From NCBI GenBank assembly GCA_963920525.1, contig OY986435.1, positions 275,240,848-275,304,847 on the forward strand: DNA of 64,000 nucleotides. The letters are read 5' to 3'. Below the pieces are notes generated by a model. The model did not search any database and was not told where the DNA came from. It was given only the letters and a program-made list of their open reading frames with translations. Within the stretch, counting starts at the first letter, position 1; each line of letters opens with the position of its first letter. This stretch comes from Dichetophora obliterata (lineage: Eukaryota; Arthropoda; Insecta; Diptera; Sciomyzidae). Made by a program: the position numbers and the translations under genes. This document shows positions 58,734 through 64,000 of the stretch, in pieces.

Positions 58734-60290
58734 CGACTTTACGATTTGCCAGATTTTGATGGTCGCCCAGAAGACTAGCCAATGTTCCGGGAAGCTTTTT
58801 ATATGACATTGGAGGAGCAGCGGTATATCGATAGACAGAATGTGTTGCGGCTCCAAAAAGCTCTTAAAGGTAGAGCAAGGCAGACGGTTGAGTGCCTGCT
58901 CATTCATAGCTCCAACGTGCCGCGAATTATGGAGACTCTCAAAGACAATTTCGGCAGACCGGAACAGCTAGTCAAAAGCCAGATCACAAGGCTGAGAGGC
59001 GTAGCCCCAATAGCTGAAAATCGCATCGAACAGATTGTTCCTTTCGCTAGTAAGGTGCAAAACTTAGCGTCATTTCTGGAAGCGGCGGACTGCGAACATC
59101 ATTTATGCAACCCAACCCTGATGGAAGAATTACTGCATAAGTTGTCTATGCAAAGAAGATTGGAATGAGCATGGTACTCAATAAATATTCAACCAAGACC
59201 TTCAATAAGGCACTTCATCGACTGGCTTCAGGATCTGTCGCGCTTAGTAAATTCGGTTAGCACGAATTTTAGTGATCAGCCACAACAAACTAAAAGCAAA
59301 AGTATGGGGCGATCAAAATTCTTTCACGCCAATGAAGCGCACTATGAGCGAAATAAATGCGGATGCAGTTTATGTTCCGGTCAGCATGGCACTGTAAGTG
59401 TAGATAGTTTTGTAGACGATATGCGTCTCGCACAACGTTGGCGCTTGGTTCGTCAAAGAAAAGTATATTTTAAATGTTTAAAAGGTGACCATAGAAGCAG
59501 CAGCTGTGAACAACAACACGACTGCGACGTTAAAGATTGCACAAAAGTTGCATGCACTCTTGCACGACCATAAGGAAAAATTTAATGGTCAGCTTAGCAC
59601 GTTTCATGTAGTCAAATTTACAACATTTGTTGTCACGGCTCGAATATCTCGAATAGTAAAAAACCAAAGTAGCCACAGCCCCTATTACCACCCACAAATA
59701 AATAAAAATGCTATTTTTCAGACGAATTTGGATGTATTGGACTAAAATTTTGTAATGAGGATCGTATTGTTACTCTCGGCAGCGCCACCAAAAATAGGCA
59801 AGATAGAACTTTTACTACGCCCACTTTTTATAAATCATTATTACTCCTGAGTTATGAATGTCTTTATAATAAAACTTGGTAATGATTTTTATTTAAATAA
59901 ACTAAATTGCATTGAATTGAACTGAATTGAAATTAATTAAAAAGTAAATTACACAACAAGCAAGATATATTAAAAAAAAAACATAATTTGCAGCTACCGC
60001 ATCGCGCTCAGCGTCCAGCAACAACAAAAACCAGTCGATATACGCGGTCATAAAAGTTTCCACTCAGAGTATGAACGTTGACAACATTGTGGGTCGCAGC
60101 AGGAGCGGAGCGTATTCACTAGCAGCATCATGGAAGCATTGCGGGCGAAACTTTTGTTTAAGATAGTGCAAGTTAAACTATTTGCTAATGGAAGAGAAGT
60201 GGTATGCTATGCCTTTCTTGACGAGGGGTCAGCTGTTTCATTAATTAACAAAAGTCTTGCGGATCGCCTTGCAATTCATAGAGTTTTTTA
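58734..60290 (+). pseudogene. BEL/Pao gag-protease, broken
   Basis: YDLPDFDGRPED-TAG-PMFREAF opens the region matching the DUF1759 part of BEL/Pao gag. Then come VLRLQKALKGRARQTVECLL, RIMETLKDNFGRPEQLV and a frame to 59168. After a further frame change, 59304-59573 has a Cys/His-rich zinc-knuckle region (CGCSLCSGQH, CLKGDHRSSSCEQQHDCDV). A shifted frame gives LLHDHKEKFNGQ. The protease piece at 60145-60290 reads IVQVKLFANGREVV, FLDEGSAVSLINKSLADRL, the DEGS form of the aspartyl-protease motif seen in BEL/Pao. Multiple stops and frameshifts. Confidence 0.85.
59612..59968 (+). repeat. dispersed repeat, copy 1, inside BEL gag-pol
   Basis: TCAAATTTACAACATTTGTT ... CACAACAAGCAAGATAT, followed by a run of A. 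Nearly identical to 60687-61017, with about 25 extra bases (near 59745-59770). Contains the inverse of the AGCATTTTTATTGATTTGTG family word, so it belongs to the dispersed repeat seen at 2005 and 5988. Confidence 0.85.
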
Positions 60291-60686
60291 GATTTCGAAC
60301 TCCATTTAAAAACTATTCCACAGATAGAAATACAGTACCCAAATCCATGGCATGCAGATATATTCTGTCATTTTCCAAAAAATAGTGAGTTATTGGCTCA
60401 AAATTGTTTTAAAAATACTCAGCAGAAAGATTTGCAGTAACAAGACATTGCTTCATATAAACGAATTTTGAATATTAGAAACTGTCTTTTTTGAATATTC
60501 AGCTAGGATTAGCAACGAAAGACACAGGCCCGTAGCCAAGGCTTTCCGTGGGGAAGAAGTTCATCATTTTATTATTAAAAAATGTGTCTATACCAATCCA
60601 ACATATACTAATCTATTTATATTTATAAAATCATTCATGCGGGTTGGTATCCGTTTAGATATCAGGGACGGTAACACCTAACGGCA
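60291..60686. other. no gene recognised
   Basis: AT-rich; follows the end of recognisable BEL protease. No recognisable coding or repeat signal. Confidence 0.4.
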
Positions 60687-61017
60687 TCAAATTTACAACA
60701 TTTGTTGTCACGGCTCGAATATCTCGAATAGTAAAAAACCAAAGTAGCCACAGCCCCTATTACCACCCACAAATAAATAAAAATGCTATTTTCAGACGAA
60801 TTCGGATGTATTGGACTTAAATTTTTGGAGCGCCACCAAAAATAGGCAAGATCGAACTTTTACTACGCCCACTTTTTATAAATCATTATTACTCCTGAGT
60901 TATGAATGTCTTTATAATAAAACTTGGTAATGACTTTTATTTAAATAAAATAAATTGCATTGAATTGAACTGAATTGAAATTAATTGAAAAAGTAAATTA
61001 CACAACAAGCAAGATAT
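60687..61017 (+). repeat. dispersed repeat, copy 2
   Basis: 331 bp, same direction as copy 1 at 59612 and differing at few positions apart from one deletion. Copies this alike about 1 kb apart may be separate insertions or a local duplication. Confidence 0.85.
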
Positions 61018-61019
61018 TG

Positions 61020-62930
61020 CTATTATTTTTTTTTAAACGCAAAAAATTCAACCTAAACCTACTCCCACCCACACACACTCACACAAATATCTCGACAATT
61101 ATTTACAACGGAAGCTCCAACTGAATTCAAAATATGGCTGATATTTTGGCACATCCTGCTACAGTAGCAGCAGAGCGATGACTTTGATAGCGTCGAGCAG
61201 TTCTAGGCGTTTAATGCTAACACATGCGTCCCCATGGAAACATCTAATTGCTCTAGTATTTTGTAGTCCGTTAATAGTTGTTGTGTTATCTGTGTAAGTG
61301 CAGCTGTGTGTTTGTGTGACTGCATCGGCCGTTGCTAGGCAGCAGCTTCAATAGCTTAAGGCCGTCTCTCTCATTTGGGGCATTTGAAGGCAATTCTAGC
61401 GAGCAGGCGTTTCAGTCAAAGTCTATTTATCTGTCCTTCTTTCCTTCCTTCCTTACTTCCTTCCTTCCTTCCGGCCACCATCCTCCGTTCCATCCTTTTT
61501 GCTTTGCTAAATCGACTTGCTTCGCTTCGCTTCATCCACTTGAAGGTCTTTGCAGTCGTCCTGCACAAGCTGCACATGAACAAGTCATCAGTGCCGTTCA
61601 TCAGAATTAAGTTAAGAGTTGAGGGCTTGGTTCCTTTTGTTTTCTTCATTTCTTCCACTTCATTCGTTTATCGAATGTTATCAGCTGCAGCATCACAACA
61701 AAACGAATGAATAAATGAATGCAATAATGATAAAATGCATGCATTAATTAGATGAATCAGAATTTGTATTGCATGTCCTTCACGCTATCCATCTGTTGGT
61801 AGGTGTAGTTGGGTGGGACTTAAATACTGTTACTTCTATCAGACAAATAGCTTACAAACCATCGTCATACATACCAGTCATATTCGCCAGTCCGACGTAC
61901 AATTTCCGAAGCATATCCAATTGGAAATTTTACTAATTTGCAATGCATAGCCTTAGCTTCATCCATGAACTGATGTTTCTTTTAGGCATCCTTGCTGCAA
62001 AGAATTTGCATCGTTTTTCGTAGCTGTAGACAATATGTATGAGTTAATCAAACATGAATTTGAAACAAGGGTTTTCTTCAAATTATTACAACGTTTTTTT
62101 CATTCAATCGTTTTCAAACAGGCAAATGGAAGTTCTCGCAATCAGTTGCTGTGCAAATTTTTGAAGTTTTGATATTCAGTATAAAAAAAAAGTTTTTGTA
62201 AAAATTGCTTTGAAATCTTCTCAAATAGTGTTTAGATTTTAAACTCAAATTTGCATATGATATAATTGACCGGTTTGAGCAAAAGGAGACTGAATGAAAA
62301 AGTGATCTATACATAAATATTTTAAATATAACATACATACATCCATTTTTATATATATACTAGCAAGCCACTGTCGTCCATTGACGTTTTTTTATTAATC
62401 TCCTTAACCCTAGGATGTGCGACTGCCTAGCAGGCGGTAAATGACCATAAATCATGGTCAGCTGTCTTTACGAATCTCGTCCATCTAGATGTTCTATCGC
62501 AAGCTGCTATTATGTAGAAGTATTGTTCGACACTATATCTGTGTGTGGGTGTCATTTTTAAGGGGTTTTTAAGGGGGTGGAGAGGTTAGGATGCCTTAAA
62601 ACGTAAAACTACTTTTTTTCATGGCACAAATTTAATTTTGACTGATTTATATTTTTTTAAACAAAAATTTACAAAAATTAAAAATGAGGTAACGATCGTA
62701 GAACAGTTTTCCTAGATTTATAAATATTCAGCAGCGTAGCTATGGAACTGACAAATTTTCTGCATGGTGTCGTGTTCAAGGCATATGAATTTCTTCGCAT
62801 TTTTTTACACGACAAGAATGTTTAACGCCTCTTTTTGCCGTTCTGAGCATTGTACGACTCACAGTCTTTCCGTTCCATATAATTCAGGGTAATGCAATTG
62901 TGTTTGTTATAATAAAGGTAGAATTATGAA
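61020..62930. other. no gene recognised
   Basis: 61060-61700 is less AT-rich and contains a TTCC run (61437-61472) that keeps two overlapping frames of 92 and 111 codons open. Neither has a recognisable domain. 62360-62880 is AT-rich with CTAG and CCCTAGG words; no element defined. Confidence 0.4.
61437..61472 (+). repeat. (TTCC)n microsatellite
   Basis: Eight TTCC repeats with one interruption. Confidence 0.85.
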
Positions 62931-62934
62931 TTTA

Positions 62935-64000
62935 CAGTGGTGGTCACGAATTTAGCACACACTGTGTTAGTAACTCTAATTTAAAAGTTTTAACATCTTA
63001 GCTTAAGAATTGTAAACAAATATTGTTTGCCGAGCGTCGTTTATGAAGTTAACTCAAAGAACCATTAGTTGGTTTTTCAGTTATTCTTACGTTTTCTTAC
63101 ATATTTCAAGTAGTTGCAATCAATGTGGTTTAAATACTGGACACGAATTTAGCACAGTTTAGAATTACTGTTCCATTTCTTATTTTATTTAGGTTGATTA
63201 AATTTGACTGGTTAAATTTGCTAAATTTATTAAGTTTATATTTGAGTTCTAACAAAAAATTGCAAAAAGGTATGACGAAAGACTACTGGTGTTCAGAGGC
63301 TCAGCGCCAGTTGATTCAGCAAATGAAAAATGATGAAAGCACAGTTTCAGAGATTGCTCTGCTTCTAAGATATTCCAGAGAGGTATTATATAACACATTT
63401 CAACATGTAGAGCCGTATGGTAGCATTAAAAATGTAAGACAGCTACCTAGAGCGCGAAAAACAACAGCAAGAGAGGACCATTTTATTTGCAGAGCTTCAC
63501 TTAAGACTCCTTTTAAGATCTCGAATGAAATTAAAAATTAAATTTCATCAAAATATCGCAGAAATGTGTTCTCAAAAACCATAAGAAGACGCTTAAATGA
63601 AAACAATTTGCGTGGCTGTAGATGTAGTCTTGCTTTGCAGAAGAACATTTAAAAAAGCCAATGAGTTTTTGGAAAATGTACTTTGGAGTGATGAATCAAA
63701 GTTCGGATCTGACGGCAAATGTGTGGCGTCCTCAAGACATGCAACACAATCCAAGGTACACGCTTAAGACTTTTAAAGACGGTTGTGGTAATGTCATGGT
63801 ATGGGCGGCGTTTTCTTTGCACGGAGTGGGTCCGATTGTTAAAATTGATAAAAAATGGTTCAGAACATTTACGTAATCATACTTGTCAATACCATGATAC
63901 CGTTTGCAGAGGATAATTTACCACTTTTATATCGTTTTATGCAGGATAACGATCCAAAGCACACTGTTCGAACAGTTGCGAGTTGCTTGGAAGACTCGTG
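62935..64000 (+). mobile_element. Tc1-type element, left part, cut by window end
   Basis: After TA at 62933-62934 the terminus begins CAGTGGTGGTCACGAATTTA. A second copy of the core word, CACGAATTTAGCACA, is at about 63141, some 195 bp inside. That is the IR/DR arrangement of paired direct repeats in one inverted repeat known from several Tc1-like elements. The right end lies beyond the window. Confidence 0.85.
63270..64000 (+). pseudogene. Tc1 transposase, broken, C-terminus outside window
   Basis: MTKDYWCSEAQRQLIQQMKN starts the DNA-binding part, followed by SEIALLLRYSREV and PRARKTTAREDHFICRASLK. A stop falls at 63541. Then SKTIRRRLNENNL, and after a frame change VLWSDESKF (first catalytic Asp), GSDGKCVWRPQD, NVMVWAAFSLHGVGPIVKID. 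Beyond another break, FMQDNDPKHT (about 63938-63966) holds the second catalytic Asp. The last catalytic residue would lie past 64000. Part of the region between ALQKN and the catalytic core is missing. Confidence 0.88.

Larger units (their letters stand above)
57835..60290 (+). mobile_element. BEL/Pao LTR retrotransposon, 5' portion
   Basis: Likely order: LTR/leader (57835-58420), gag (58734-59600), protease (60145-60290). TATATAAG at 58045 and AATAAA at 58407-58412 are compatible with an LTR promoter and poly(A) signal. I could not find a second LTR, so its limits are uncertain. The Tc1 element at 56547 lies immediately upstream, and a dispersed repeat (59612-59968) splits gag from protease. 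RT and integrase are absent. Confidence 0.65.

Noticed and set aside
61332..61710. Overlapping 92- and 111-codon frames as a host gene
   Set aside because: They are kept open by a TTCC microsatellite and have no recognisable protein features.

Overview
The window is AT-rich eukaryotic DNA made almost entirely of transposable elements at different stages of decay. The mixture points to an insect and most likely a higher fly: RTE, jockey-like and coiled-coil LINEs, BEL/Pao and Ty3/gypsy pol remnants, mariner/Tc1, piggyBac, hAT, PIF/Harbinger-type MITEs, a Helitron-like element, and many homemade-looking foldback and MITE families. The species call is inference. I found no host protein-coding gene, tRNA, rRNA or CRISPR array that I could support. 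Almost every long reading frame is a transposon protein or a by-product of tandem repeats.

Layout. 1-9.4 kb: an hAT-type terminus (to 546); an RTE retrotransposon (2748-5821) inside a TA-flanked long-TIR element (2193-5985), itself inside a dispersed repeat; and a 5'-truncated jockey-like LINE on the minus strand (about 8268-9372). 9.7-14.4 kb: a 217-bp tandem duplication next to a TATA box, a Helitron-like element (11511-13234), and an inverted-repeat element with a 142-bp internal tandem (13704-14409). 18.2-21.4 kb: a complete but dead piggyBac element carrying a MITE inside a MITE. 23.4-24.7 kb: a mariner with a single stop codon in its transposase.

29.7-46.3 kb is the most informative part. 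A segment of about 675 bp occurs twice in inverted orientation (A, 29733-37006; B, 44465-46275). Copy A was split by a LINE (29933-about 33887) and by a 2.6-kb satellite-carrying element (33960-36603). Copy B was split by two different MITEs. Each copy therefore shows the empty site of the other's insertions. Between them lie an hAT element (37634-39017) inside a decayed transposase exon, and a four-deep nest in which a mariner is split by a MITE, which is split by a foldback element, which contains another MITE.

49-64 kb holds two copies of one MITE (one inside an hAT transposase remnant), an RTE fragment, a 2.2-kb TIR element containing a near-identical 417-bp tandem duplication, a gypsy-type integrase remnant, a DD37E Tc1/mariner element with intact ends (56547-57829), a BEL/Pao gag-protease remnant, and the left part of a Tc1 element with IR/DR-type repeats that runs off the window end.

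Nothing here forms a working gene system. The interest is in precise insertion sites, nesting order, and several TIR families I cannot name.
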